Assembly: GCF_052857255.1 (NCBI RefSeq)
Contig: NC_135497.1
Coordinates: 118,558,744 to 118,622,743 of the forward strand
DNA: 64,000 nucleotides
Direction: 5' to 3'
DNA from: Amblyomma americanum
Taxonomy: Eukaryota; Arthropoda; Arachnida; Ixodida; Ixodidae
The notes beneath the pieces were generated by a model, which was not told the origin of the DNA, did no database searches, and saw nothing but the letters and a program-made list of their open reading frames with translations. Shown here piece after piece: positions 34,059-46,214 of the stretch. The translations under genes and the position numbers were made by a program. The first letter of the stretch is position 1. Each line of letters begins with the position of its first letter.

Positions 34059-34445
34059 TTGATTGATCACCGGCTGTTCGCAGTAGCCTCGTTTTCAATG
34101 CTACCCCTCTTTCGGGGTTACCGCGCTTCAGCTTTCAGTTTAGACTCTATGCCCAGCCGGCACACACGCACGCAATCATTTTTCGTCCCCGTTTTTTCGT
34201 GCTGCTTCGTTTTCTCAAGATGGATCATTACCAACTGGCCCAAACTTCGGTGCTTTTGCGATGAAGCTCCGAAATTGCGCAGGTATATAGCTATGATTCT
34301 AGTTGAGACCACCGTATTTTTTCAAAAGCGCTCAGTGTTTTCGATGAAAGGAAATTTATTGCAAATGTATAACAAATTTCATGCTTCGTACTGCGGTCTT
34401 TGTAATTCATTCTGTGCCCCTGGAGGCGAGACTGTGCCCAAGTAA
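34059..34445 (+). other. Reading frame kept open in both arms, unrecognised
   Basis: The 128-codon frame here and its 134-codon counterpart at 9,332-8,928 (minus) align across most of their length. Shared residues are DHRLFAVAS, PSRHTRTQS, EAPKLRRYIAMILV, TTVFFQKRSVFS and NKFHASYCG. The right-arm copy has an extra ~60 bp in the middle. No domain is recognised. Sequence identity of the arms alone could keep the frame open, so coding is not claimed. Confidence 0.25.
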
Positions 34446-35189
34446 GGTGTTGATCTACATTCTAAGCTTGAAATTGTATATTAGCTGATTTGTCTCAATG
34501 CTTGATAACATGCATTTCAGTTAATTTGAGGGAACTCTCAATGGAATAAAGACAAAAGAATGACTGTTCATGCGCTTCACTGCCATATGTCAAATAAATA
34601 CAAAATAGGGATGTCGTACAGAATTTACAGGTTGGTTGTTTCGTTCTGGAACCTTTATTGTGTTTTGCTGAAGACATATACAGCGGACGGTAAAAAGAGA
34701 AAAACACTTCACTATTACTAACGAATGAGGCAAGAAAACCAGACTGAAGGCTGGGATGTTAAGCCATCTCAAAAATAGAGATCACTCCACTTGAAGCTGA
34801 AACTTGTGTGCCGACTATAGCAGATTTCAACACAGGCGACAGCACTGTGTCGAGCAACTGTTTCAGACATTTACAAGGGCCATATGACGTTCTCATTGGT
34901 AACGAGCAGTGTTTTAAAAAAACATCTTTGCACGGGTGTCTAATATGGTGACGTAAGCGCCGATTAAAACAGCGACGATCTTCAGGCTTCTCTTCCCTTC
35001 TACGGAGAAGTGCTTAAAATCTTGATGACTCTACTTTTGCCGAAATTTTCAATTCCAGCCGCCTTCATCTACTCGGTGCCGCTCGTTGTCCGACGCCGCC
35101 AGACAACGCTTCGTGGGCTTTACCTTCGGTAGCGTTGGTGTTGTTCCTTCAAGCAACTGTTTCTTCGCAGTAAATGTACCGCTGCTGGC

Positions 35190-35510
35190 AGGGCCGGGAG
35201 TTGCCGGGAGGTGCCGGGAGGGCCCGGGGCGCCGGAAGGGCCGAGGCCGCAAGGAGGGTCAGGGGCGCAGGGTGCGCTGAGGCCGCCAGGAGGGTCAGGG
35301 GCGCAGGGAGGGCCGAGGCCGCCAGGAGGGCCAGGGGCGCAGGGAGGGCCGAGGCCGCCAGGATTGTCAGGGGCGCAGGGAGGGCCGGGTGCGCCGAGAG
35401 GCCCGAGGCCGCCGTGAGAGCCAGGCGCGCCGGGAGGGCTGAGGTGGGACAAGGGCTAAAAGCGCTGGTTGGGACGGGATTTTTGGAGGGCTGGGTGCGC
35501 CGGAGCGGTA
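35190..35510. repeat. GC-rich minisatellite block 3 (36-bp units)
   Basis: About five clear units combine gaggccgccaggagggcc with aggggcgcagggagggcc, 36 bp together. It is the mirror of block 1 but much shorter. Confidence 0.9.
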
Positions 35511-35562
35511 GAGTGGAGGCCCCAATGTCTGGTCGTCAGATGTTAACAGTAGATCTACTTGT

Positions 35563-36307
35563 TGTTATGCTTGGGTATCGGGAGCGAGGTCTTCACCGCA
35601 TAACGATGAACTCTGCAGACGACGGAGGGAAGCCTTCAGGAGGGCTGGTAAACTTGAAGGTTTATTTACATATTTACCACAGAAGCAGGAAGACCAAAAG
35701 TCAGAGATGAAGTGCTGTGAAACCAGCCAAATTGCGGCTTATATACAGTGGATATTCCCTAGGCACCTAGCTAGGGAAACCGGTGGCTGATCAAGCGTCC
35801 AATGGGCAGACACACTCTTCATAGTCTCTACCCTAACCCCGTGACCGCTCCGCCCTCACAAACACGTGCACAGGCGATAAGAAATCTTGGCGCCTTGAGG
35901 TCCTGGAATGCGGTTTCCGACGGGTTGACCAGGTGCATAAGGTCGTTGGCTTTGTAGGCGGTGATCCCCTCCGTGGAAAGATGCGTCCTGACGGTCCCGG
36001 TGAATTCCAGATGGTAAGATGAATCAGCCGTGTCCGCCCCCGCTTTGTCTGGCCGCGCAGGTGCAAGCGAGCGAGGAGGGTCCGGCGCCTTTGTTCGGGT
36101 CTTTCTGCCGGTCCACGCGAGGGCGCAGTTCGGGAGAAACGCCGCATTCCATACTCCGGACGAAGGGATTAGAGGCCTTTCGTCACACCTCGCCATCGCC
36201 AGGAGCCGTTCCTAATCCTCTTCTCAGGACGACAGCACCTTTGGTCATAGTTCAATGGCGCCTGCCGGGCTCGTCCGTTTCCGCTGTCGGGGCCTCCGAT
36301 CACAACA
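35563..36307 (-). repeat. 3' LTR of the gypsy-class element
   Basis: 745 bp, matching 38,991-39,731 collinearly. The main difference is a ~9-bp indel near 35,690, and both ends share the TGTT...AACA inverted termini. Confidence 0.9.
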
Positions 36308-36782
36308 ATCCGTCCGCCGCCGAGAAGATGCCACGAAGTGGTTGCAGCTGGTCGGTGCACCACGAATGGGTGTCAGATTCCCAGTCGGCCTCGTAGTAGT
36401 CAGCCCACTTGACCTGCACAGCTGGCAAGGGTCCTCAACGGAGCATTAGCGATCAGATCTGAGCTCAGCCCCTACCTCCGGCTAGGCAGTACGCGGCCAG
36501 CCTCAGAACATTGCCAGGTCTTTAATACAGAGAAATATGGCTGCAAATTTTGGATGACTTAACCCTCGCCAACAGCTCACGCCCGGAAGTCTGCTGAACC
36601 AAAACTAGTTCCCTTTTTTTGTTTTTCCTTTTTTTCGCAAAAAGACATGCGTCTGAAATTTGGTAAGAAACTATTCTTTTTCAGCAATGAGGTAGGTACA
36701 GAGAATAAAAAACAAAAAAAAAACAAAAAACAAAAATGATAGACGGTAGCTTTTCTCGAGCATTAGGGCATTTTACGCCAGA
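36308..36782. other. 3' non-coding interior of the LTR element
   Basis: This lies between the RNase H remnant and the 3' LTR. It contains an A-rich stretch (36,706-36,737) and no ORF of note. A purine-rich segment directly beside the LTR (cttctcggcggcggacgg on the minus strand) could be a weak polypurine tract. Confidence 0.4.
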
Positions 36783-37097
36783 TTATGCAGGAAAGCTACG
36801 ACTGAGACCGTCGGCATTCCCGTTTTCCCGCCCTTTTCGGTAGCGGTAGCCCGACTGAGTAACTGGTAGAGGACCGACTACGTCCACCACCAAACGACGG
36901 AAGGGTTCGCTGATCACGGGCACTAGCTTCATCGGAGCCTTCCTTAAATCCCCTGGCTTTTCGACACGCTGACAGGTGCCGCAGGACTTTACAAACTGCT
37001 CGACATCCCTGAAGCAGCCAGGCCAATAAAACTCCTGTAGAAGCCTAGCTTTAGTTTTCTTCACTCCAAGGTGGCAAGACCAACCCCCGCCATGCAC
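36783..37097 (-). pseudogene. Integrase N-terminus fused to an RNase H C-terminal remnant
   Basis: The frame starts with the integrase zinc-binding domain: HGGGWSCHLGVKKT supplies the two His and FVKSCGTCQRV the two Cys. The start of the catalytic core follows as VVDVVGPLPVTQSGYRY. It then runs straight into RKGRENGNADGLSR, which in this class is the very end of RNase H, and stops. The junction (about 36,835) has ggtagc repeated in tandem, so a microhomology deletion is likely. Integrase core, RT and most of RNase H are missing. Confidence 0.8.
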
Positions 37098-38797
37098 AAT
37101 TTAAGGATGCCTGCGCGGTATTTCTGCGGCACCACGAGCTGATCAAACTGGACCCCCTTTGAGTCCTTGTACTCGGCGTCGCATCTGTTCCTGCCGCGAG
37201 CCTCTCCGCTCGTCTCAGAAGCATCGCCTCTTGGGTTTTCCCCTGCCTGACCCGTCGTGGGAGAGCCTTCGTTCTTCCTACGATTTACTTCAGCTCCAAT
37301 CTCGCGAGCCTTCGCACGAGTGAGCGCCTGGACGGTTCGATCGCCGAAACTACGACCCTCTTCCGGGAGCATCTGCTCCGACCGATTTGAAAAGAGGTAC
37401 GGAAAATTTTCCGGCAGATTCCGTGATACCGCTGCCTCCGTTTCCAGAACGCCAAACGGGCCCTCTATTCTAACTCGTGCGATCGGCAAGCATGCGCTAT
37501 TCTCTTCGGCCACCTGCCTAATCCCTTCACATTCCCCAGTAAAATCAGCTGCGTTCACGTATGTGGGGTGGATTACGTCCATGGTGGCCGCGGAGTCCCC
37601 CAGAACCCGGCACGGTTTTCCATTAACCTGCATGTATTTCAGGTATGGCTCTAGCAGGCGCAAATTCTCATCGCCCGCCTCCACCAAGGAGAGAACGATT
37701 TCCTGCTTCCTGCAAGCGTGGGCGAAGTGACCGGGCTCGTGACAACGGAAACACACTGGTTTCTTTCTGGCTTCAAAAGCCTTATTCCTTTCTTTTTCGG
37801 TCGCCCCTTTTGGGGGGTTGCTTGATTCTGCTTTGTGGCCCTCGTTGCGCTCCCAGTTGCGGCTTGCTGCCCCTTCTGTCTGGATCCGTGGAAATTTTTT
37901 TTCTGCTTTGGGGCTTACGGGGGCACGCGCACCCTCTGCTACGCGCTTGGCATGGAACTCTTCGGCCAGCTCTGCTGCACTTTCTAGGGTTTTATTTCCC
38001 GGCCTGTCCTGCACCCACACGCGTATTTCTTCCCTCAAAGAGCCAAAAAACTGCTCCAGGCAGATCACCTCTATTACTTTATCCTGAGTTCCGTAAGCCT
38101 GTTCTCCCTTTAGCTATTCCTTCAGGTCTGCCGTAAGGTTATACGCAAAATCCGGAAATGACTGGTTAGGCTGTTTTCTGGCTTCCCTGAAGCGGCGCCG
38201 AAAGGCCTCTGCGGACAGGCGATACTTTTTTAGGAGAGCTGCCTTTACTTTAGTATAGTCTGCCGCCTCTTCTTTTGCCAGACGCGCGAGTACTTGGGCC
38301 ACCTCACATGGAAGAATGGTCAGAAGTTTCTGCGGCCAAGATTCGGTCGGGAACTCGCAACTTTCACATGCCCGCTCAAATTTCACGAGAAAGAACCCTA
38401 TGTCCTCTCCAAGTTGGTACGGTTGCAAGAGGTCCTTTATTTTTATTTTTGATGCTGCCTGGCTTGCCACTGTGTTCGGCACCTCTAGCCTAGTGCGTTC
38501 TGCCTGTGCAGCCTGAGCTATCTGTAGATCGAGCCGTTTTTTCTCGATCTCTCTTTCATGCTCTTCGCGCTTCCTTTCGTGCTTTCAATTTTCTTCATCC
38601 TCTCGCTTCTTTTGTTCTCTTTCCTTCTCAAACTCCTCCTTAATTAGCTCCCAACATTCTACTATCTCTTCCGCGTCCGCACCAAAATCCTCAATTGCCC
38701 TAATCAATTCAGGTTTTCTACGGATCGACCCACAATCAATGGCCAATTCCCCGCATACGAGAACTAGGTCTGGTTTGCGCAGCTTCTTCCAGTCCAT
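37061..38797 (-). pseudogene. Gag-protease-integrase reading frame with two in-frame stops
   Basis: One frame runs from the ATG at 38,797 and is interrupted by TGA at 38,585-38,587 and TAG at 38,114-38,116. Domains in order are a charged N-terminus (WKKLRKPDLVLVCGELAID), a Glu/Lys-rich coiled-coil segment, a capsid part, a SCAN-like block (VICLEQFFGSLREEIRVWV), a CCHC zinc knuckle CFRCHEPGHFAHAC (about 37,760), a retropepsin-like segment with VLGDSAATMDV (the usual Asp-Thr/Ser-Gly has become Asp-Ser-Ala), and a linker ending FDQLVVPQKYRAGIL. Near 37,090 the frame shifts by one base into 37,097-36,783. The host gene SCAN domain is thought to come from Gag of this element lineage. Confidence 0.8.
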
Positions 38798-38970
38798 GAC
38801 TATTTAAGCAACGGCAAGTCTCTACTCATGTGGTCAGAGGAGCCCCAGCTGCCTCTTATACCAACCTTCGATTACCTAGGCTAACAATTTTCCAAAGTTG
38901 TAAAACCTGGCAATGCTCCAAGAGAAAGACCGCGCACTTACCATACTAAAGTCAGGACCAGGCGCAGACC

Positions 38971-38988
38971 ATCCCACCGCTGCCACCA
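38971..38988 (-). promoter_or_regulatory. Primer-binding site matching tRNA-Leu 3' end
   Basis: The plus strand reads atcccaccgctgccacca, the 3' terminus with CCA of an animal tRNA-Leu (AAG/UAG type) as I remember that gene. Reverse transcription would start here. The 18 bases and their place two bases inside the LTR agree with a genuine primer site. Confidence 0.75.
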
Positions 38989-38990
38989 GT

Positions 38991-39731
38991 TGATATGCTT
39001 GGGTATCGGGACCGAGGTCTTCACCGCATGACGATGAACTCTGCAGACGACGGAGGGAAGCCTTCAGGAGGGTTGGTAAACTTGAAGGTTTATTTACATA
39101 TTTTCCACAGAAGCAGGGAGTCAGAGATTAAGTGCTGTGAAACCACCTAAATTGCGGCTTAAATACAGTGGATATTCCCTAGGCACCTAGCTAGGGAAAC
39201 CGGTGGCTGATCAAGCGTCCAATGGGCAGACACACTCTTCATAGTCTCCGCCCTAACCCCGTGACCGCTCCGCCCTCACAAACACGTGCACAGGCGATAA
39301 GGAATCTTGGCACCTTGAGGTCCTGGAATGCGGTTTCCGACGGGTTGACCAGGTGCATAAGGTCGTTGGCTTTGTAGGCGGTGATCCCCTCCGTGGAAAG
39401 ATGCGTCCTGGCGGTCCCGGTGAATTCCAGAGGGTAAGATGAATCAGCTGTGTCCGCCCCCGCTTTGTCTGGCCGCGCAGGTGCAAGCGAGCGAGGAGGG
39501 TCCGGTGCCTTTGTACGGGTCTTTCAGCCGGTCCACGTGAGGGCGCAGTTCGGGAGAAACGCCGCATTCCATACTCTGGACGAAGGGATTAGAGGCCTTT
39601 CGTCAAACCTTGCCATCGCCAGGAGCCGTTCCTAATCCTCTTCTCAGGACGACAGCACCTTTGGTCAAACATAGTTCGATGGCGCCTGCCCGGCTCGTCT
39701 GTTCCCGCTGTCGGGGCCTCCGATCATAACA
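38991..39731 (-). repeat. 5' LTR of the gypsy-class element
   Basis: 741 bp. Its inner (left) edge is followed after two bases by the primer-binding site, which sets the element's orientation as minus strand. Confidence 0.9.
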
Positions 39732-41252
39732 ATGTATCCTGGAACTTTCTCCCTCTGACCTTGACTAGACACATTGACAGTCTGTGACATGAGGCTTCGT
39801 ACTGCAATGTCTTCTCTGCGTGAATCTTGTATCCCGTACTTCGAACTCAAGCTGCATTTTATTTCCAGAACTCAGCTCATGGCAACAGATGACACTAAAT
39901 GCCAAGCCTTTCAGAAATTTTCCAAATATGTACCGCTAAAATAACGAATGCCTTATAACCTTTAATAGACTCTCGCAGACCACACCAATCGCACAGATAA
40001 CATGTAGGGGCTGACATCTCGACGTACATCATTGAGGAAATTTCGCGGGATGTGGGTTTGGAAAGTTTTTTTTGCTTTGCGACCGAGCGAAGGAGGTCAA
40101 CACAAAGCATTGAAGCACAAGGGGACACCGAACGTTTCCTAAAAACTGACCAGCGAGGCAGCACAAAAATTATGTTCCGTGAATGCACATCTCGTAAAAT
40201 TTTGTCGTTGACTGTGCCTCTTCAATGTGCGCGTACATATCTAATTACGGATTTGAGTCGCTGGCAGAAGGCAGACAGCATGCTGCTTTTCTTAGGTACG
40301 GTATATGTTACGTGGGGTTTAACATCTCCAAGCTACACACGGGATATGAAATGGAGTGCACCGGTTAAAACCGAGCACTGTTGTTCCTGAAAGGGCAGCG
40401 ACGTCGCTCAGCTCACGAGCGTTCTGGCATTTGCCCTCCATCGACATGCGGCCGCCACGGCCAGGATTTCTCCTACGTCTTTGAAGGATGGCGCGATAGC
40501 AGCGGCACTTTTCTGCTGGAACATTGCCACAGCAAGATGAGCTGGCACGTCTTCGTAGTGGAGACGAGATTCCTGGCTGCATGTGGATGTGCGCGACCTG
40601 CGGAATCGCGTGACCGTCCTCCTCTTCGATGTCGATGGGTGCTGCCGCGTGCAGGGATTCCGTCCTTGCTATTGAAACTGCAACAGTTTCCGATCGCTCT
40701 ATAGTATATAATTGGTGAGAGGAAAAAAAAATTTAGATTACATTTAAAAAAGCTGTGAACGATGCGAAGCGTAAATTGTGATTATAGATGACGGTAAGAT
40801 GATGCTGCTGATGAAGATTCTATTTGGCTGATGAGATTTTAGGCATACACAATGTATGTCTGGTGTTTAATTCTGACAACGTGGTGAGCAAATGCGCCCT
40901 CGCATTGGATGTAAGCTCTGAGGAGGATGCGTGATTCATAAAAACCAGAACTCATCAAAAAGAAAAAGGAAACCGAAAGAAAAGGAGCTTCTAGAAAAAA
41001 TAACAGAGCTATCACATACAACCATAGAACTAGAGACGAAACAAAGCACACAAGCGTCTCTCGTTCTTTGTTAGCGCTGTTATTTTTTATTACCGGGAAT
41101 TACCAAATCGCCCAAAAGGTAGGTTTAATGAAGATTGTTTTCGCTGCTGACAAGCATGCGTCTCGGAGGACTTCCTGGAATTCATATCGAGAAAACACGC
41201 AGCATAGAAGAAAAGGTTAAGAAGCGTATAGGATTGGGCAAGTTGGTCAGAT

Positions 41253-41368
41253 ATGCTAAATGGAAGAGTTGCGCAGCATCAAGTAACGAGGACAGCAGAC
41301 GCTTGTGCATGTGTGTGCTCTCCTGCTGTCCTCGTTGCTTGGTGCTGCGCCATTCTTCCCTTTAGCGT
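41253..41368. repeat. Fold-back palindrome (hairpin), right arm
   Basis: Mirror copy of 3,777-3,893. Both copies keep the pairing potential of the arms. Confidence 0.8.
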
Positions 41369-41959
41369 GAAAGACAGGGACGCAGCGAGAATCGGCACGA
41401 CAGCACATCAACTCGTTCATCTGTCTCGACTTGTTTTGGAATTTATGCTGGGGCTTCACTACGAGATAAAACATGAAGGGCAATGAGGCGCTTTGTCAAG
41501 TCGTTCGTGCCTTGTCTCGTCTCTTTGCCTTGCTCTTTCTCAGTCCCGTCTTTCGTGCACTGTGCCTTAATTTAGTACCATGTACCGACTAGCCCAGACA
41601 AACACCTTATTACAAGCCTGGTGCGTCGGGAACTTAAGGGGACCGAGGATTTAATACCACTCACGGGAGATTAAGGCGTCGATTGCCAGCAGCAATCACG
41701 TGCTTGATTGGCGGTGATACCAGGCCTCACTCACACTTCGTAAGAAAGCGATGCCGGGACACCAACGGGTAAGCAAGTACGCCGAGTGTACAACAGGCAT
41801 CGTTGGCAGTTAGCCAGAGTGAAGTGAACCAGAGTGAAGTGAACCAGAGGTCACTCTACGATCACGCAACGCCACTGTAAAGCGGGTGTTGGTGGGGTCA
41901 CTGTGGCGGGGTGAAGCCGAACCAGAGAGAGAACACGACTGCAGTATCAGCTTTGGCTG

Positions 41960-42215
41960 GCAAAGTGGGTTAATGATATCCAATTCGAAATCAAGGGAAA
42001 ATGGGCTTGGGCAGGGCATGTGATGCGAAGGCAAGATAACCGTTGGTCCTTCAGGGTAACGGAGTAAAATCCAAGAGAAGGAAAGCGTAGCTTGGGGCGG
42101 CAGAAGGTTAGGTTGACGGATGAGATTAAGAAGTTCGCGGGCATAGGGTGGGCGCAGAAGGCAATAGACCGGGTTAGTTGGAGAGACATGGGAGAGGCCT
42201 TTGCTCTGCAGTGGG
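41960..42215 (+). mobile_element. RTE-type LINE 3' fragment, interrupted (continues at 47,711-47,760)
   Basis: This is the right-arm counterpart of 2,911-3,210, with RRQDNRWSFRVTE and the DMGEAFALQW ending. It is split by the I-group LINE within ctctgcagtggg. The final part, with the (CTGATAATGATG) tail, resumes at 47,711. Confidence 0.8.
42204..42215. repeat. Target-site duplication, left copy (pair at 47,711-47,722)
   Basis: ctctgcagtggg is identical at 42,204-42,215 and 47,711-47,722. The left arm has a single related copy at 2,941-2,952 (one base differs in the adjoining context), the unoccupied site. Confidence 0.9.
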
Positions 42216-42528
42216 AAGAGGAAGAGAAGAAAGGGAATTTTTAATGAAAGAAAGGCGGAGAGGTCGGCCGGTGGTAACAGGGCCCTGGCCTGCTACTCCA
42301 CACAGGGGAAAGGGAAGAGGAGGAAAAGGAAAGTGTGAATGAAGGCTGATGATGGCATAATACAATGAGTTTCACGGGTGATGTCTATGCACACGCACAC
42401 ACACACACACACACACAACACTGGCTGGCGCTCGCATCGCGGTTACTGGACACACATAAAACTCAAAACTGGTGTCTGCAACACAACACCGACACATGTC
42501 ATTCACCATGTAGGTTATGCACAGGCGG

Positions 42529-45500
42529 TCACAAACGAGTATCCAGGCCTGTTTCACACAAAAAGTTGAGCAGGGCTTTTGTCACACGCCACCAATCAGA
42601 ACGTCTCGTCCTTGCACCCAGAAGAGTTGCCTCAGAGAGAGGGCGAGAGTCCAGGTTTTTCACGGTCGCCTCAAATGTTGTTCTTTCAGAAGTATACTTC
42701 GGGCACGCGCAAAGAAGGTGTCCAATAGTCTCTGGTGTGTTGCACTGTGCGCAATTTGGGTTACTTTCGATGCCGATCTTGTGAAGATAGTGGTTGGTGT
42801 AGGCAACGCCAAGCCGTAGCCGGTGGAGTAAAGTCCCATGACGTCGCACCACCACAGATGGGAAATGTAATCGTGAGCCAGCGTCAAGCTTACACACGCG
42901 GTCCTGTTGATGACTCGGATCATGCCAGTGCGACTGCATTGCCGCCTGCATTAAATGCGCCAACAAGGCTCCAATGTCTGATCTTGAAAAGGCTATCTCA
43001 ATGAAAGCACCATCACTATGTGCCATCCGAGCCTCGGCGTCAGCACGCTCGTTTCCCGCTATGCCGCAATGGCTCGGTATCCATTGAAACTTTATGATAT
43101 GGCCGCGGTGGAAAGCCTCGGCTAACAAAAGCACAATCTGTTGAACCAGCTGCTCGCATGCTCTTGGTTTTAGATAAGCTTGTACGACCTGTAATGCCGA
43201 TCTCGAGTCGCAGAATATAGTCCATTGCTGCGCTGGCTGGTGACCAATATAAAGGACGGCTTCTCGTATGGCTGCCAATTCGGTTGCCGTAGAGGACGTT
43301 TTGTGCATGAGCCTGAAACGGTGACATGAGGCATTTCCTGGCACTATCACCGCTGCAGCTGAAGAAGTGGTCGTAACGGATCCGTCCACGAAAACATGCT
43401 GGGTGTTAGTATACATAGATGTAATGTATGACAGCGCCAGCTGTTTCAGTCCGACTGTTGGAATGTGCGTTTTCTATGTTATCCCTGGGATTGTTGTCCG
43501 TATAGATGGTTTTGGTACTGCCCAAAGTGGCACCTCCGCAATCTGGTGTGGCGCGTAGTTCGAAGGCAGCGCATTGCGCTGCATCCAAAGGGCTCTGGAA
43601 AAGGCTGCATCTGGACGCACCGCACTAATGTTAGTCAGGGGGTGATGACGATGCCTGGTCAGATGCCGCAAATGCACACGAAGTGGCTCCTGTTGAAAAT
43701 AAATTCGTGCTGGGCAGGCGCGGGCCTCATAAAATGTGCCCCATGTAGAAGTTTTACATGGCAAACCCAAGCATACTCTTAAAGCACGAGCCTGCGCGCT
43801 TTCAAGCACACGCAGTCCTGATAGTCTGGCCCCCGAGAGAACGGGTGCACTGTATCTGAGAAGGCCGACTACCAGCGCCTGGTACACGTGTAGTAAAGAT
43901 CGCTCAGAGGGACCCCAACATTTTCCTGCTATACACCGCACAATGCTTGCAAAGCTGTCGAGCTTTTTCGTGAGCACAGAAATGTGCTTCGTCCAGGACA
44001 GGTCACGGTCTATCGTAACACCTAATAATTTGTGATGTGTTACGTATGGAACAATTTGCCCGTCGATTGTGACCGGATACCACGCCATTATCTTGCGTGT
44101 GAAAGCCAATGTTACGCTTTTAGTTGGCGAAAGTTCAAGCCCCTGACGGCGCAAGTACGCAGACGTTATGGACACCGAACGCTGCAATCTTGCTTGCACT
44201 TGGGGACGCGTGACACTTGATGTCCAGATGCAAATATCGTCTGCGTAGGCAGATATTGAAACAGTCTTCGGTAGTTGTTTGAAAAGGCCAATGAGCACGA
44301 GATTGAACAACGTTGGACTGAGCACTCCTCCCTGAGGAACACCACAAGCAACATGATGATCTGCTGTGTCACCTTCAAGAGTCTCCATGTAGACTGTCCG
44401 GTTTGTCAAATAGCTTGCTATCCAATTGTGTAGACGTCCGCCTATACCACATTCTTCGAGTGCATTTAGTACTGCATCATGCTGAACATTATCGAATGCG
44501 CCCTTTATGTCGAGGAAAAGAGCAGCAGTCAACCTGTGACGGCGTTTTTCATGTTCTACCGTTGACACGAGATCAATTACACTGTCGATGGCAGACCGGC
44601 CTTTGCGGAAACCCGTCATTGTGGAAGGGTATAGCCCATGTTTTTCAAGGAACCATTCTAGACGGGTTAGCACCATACGCTCCATCGTCTTGCCAATACA
44701 ACTTGCCAGAGCTACTGGTCTGTAGGATGTTAATGTGAGTGGCGATTTCCCTGGTTTGAGCAAGGCCACAATGCGGCTTCTTTTCCACTGCTGTGGTACA
44801 GTGGCAGAGGCCCAAGAGTGGTTGAACAATGTTAAGAGGGCTTCCATTACCTGTGGGCCTAGATGACGAAGCGCATTGTATGTTATTCCATCAGGTCCTG
44901 GGGATGAAGGATGCGTGCAAGCAGGAAGAGCTGCTTTCAGTTCTTGAATTGTGAAGGGGATGTCCAGTCGATCGTCCATCGTGGGGGGAGCACATCGATG
45001 CTGCCGAGGTAAAGAAGCGCTTCCGGCAATTCTCGAGCAGAAATCCTCCGCCACCTCTAGTTCTTGCCGTCTATCATGAAGTGCCAATGCACGGAAAGGG
45101 TGTTTCTGCTGGGGAAATGTCGGCAGTGCTCGAACAAGGGGCCAGATTGTGGAGAGTGGTTTGCGGGGATCCAATCTGCTGCAAAATGACCGCCACCGTT
45201 GTTTGCCTAGGTTCTCCAAATAGCGCTGTATTTGCTTCTGGGCACGTCGAGAGGCCCGGAGATCCGAGACATCCTTTGTCCTCCGGTATTTTCTTTCTGC
45301 GCGCCGACGAATCGCCCGAAGCTGCGCGTAGATCACATCCACTGGTGCTGTGGAATTTGGCGCTGAGATATTGCGTGTTGCATTGTGCATGGCCGAAATA
45401 ATACGCTGTTCCACATCTGTTGGATCAGCGAGGTTCCCACAGGTTTTTTCTAGAACAATGCGGAAAGCACTCCAGTCGGTGCAACGTATTTTGGCATTTG

Positions 45501-46200
45501 GAAGACGGTGAAACCACCGTAGCTGCACATACGTCGGTATGTGGTCACTTCCATAACTTTCAATATCAGCACACCACGTTGCGAACGATGACAGGCGCCT
45601 GGATACAAATGCAAGGTCCAGGCAGCTGCTGTAGGTAGTCCCGCGTAGAAATGTCGGCGTGCCATCATTGAGCAAAACGAGACCTGCATTGTTCATGAAC
45701 GTGGCGATATACCGTCCTCGAACGTTCGTAACGGCGCTTCCCCAGCCGTGGTGATGCGCATTGAAATCTCCTACTATTATATGGGGTTCCGAAACGCTGT
45801 CAAGTAGCGATTGTAGTCGTAGGGCATCAAATCGACCCCTTGGTGGTATGTAGCCACCTATAATAGAGATTGTGCGCCCATTCAAAGTCACAGTGATTGC
45901 TACATACTCGTTGCTACTGCCCCCAGGAATTTGATGCCGAACGTAAGTGAGGTCACGACGGACGCATAGTAGTACCTTGCTCAAATGCCCAGCCGCTTCA
46001 GAGAGGAAACTTTCATAACCGGACAGTCGAAAAGGAGATGTGATATTAGGCTCACATATTACAAGCACCGGAAATCGGTATTTGAAGATCCTCTGCCTGA
46101 GATCTGCTAGGCGGCCTCGCAGACCTCGAGCATTCCATTGTAATACTGCCGATCGAGAGATTCTCTCCTGCAGTGAGGGTGCTGACGACGGTAGAGCCAT
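42529..46200 (-). pseudogene. LINE ORF2 (endonuclease, RT, RNase H) with one nonsense codon
   Basis: It would be 1,223 residues but for TAG at 43,474-43,476 (codon 909), which splits it into 908- and ~295-residue parts in the same frame. The endonuclease has QWNARGL, GDFNAHHHGWGS (about 144) and SDHIP (about 217). The RT has FLDIKGAFDNV (about 560), GVPQGGVLSPTLFN and catalytic YADD (about 650). RNase H has VDGS (about 938), TELAAIREAV, CDSRSAL and WIPSHCGIAGNERAD, with all catalytic acids present. A terminal Cys-x2-Cys-x7-His-x4-Cys motif follows (NCAQCNTPETIGHLLCAC). Apart from the stop, every domain looks functional. Confidence 0.9.
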
Positions 46201-46214
46201 AATTTTGACTGCTA

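Larger units (their letters stand above)
35563..39731 (-). mobile_element. Ty3/gypsy-class LTR retrotransposon, internally deleted, Gmr1-like domain order
   Basis: Two near-identical LTRs (~95% by eye) bound a ~2.7 kb interior read on the minus strand. The order is primer-binding site, gag with SCAN-like capsid and zinc knuckle, protease-like segment, integrase zinc-binding domain and core start, then a short RNase H C-terminus, then the 3' LTR. LTR ends are TGTT[AG]TG...CATAACA. Flanks ttgt and atgt may be a 4-bp target duplication with one change. The left arm has the empty site near 7,070. Gag is interrupted by two in-frame stops and pol lacks reverse transcriptase, so the copy is defective. 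Confidence 0.85.
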
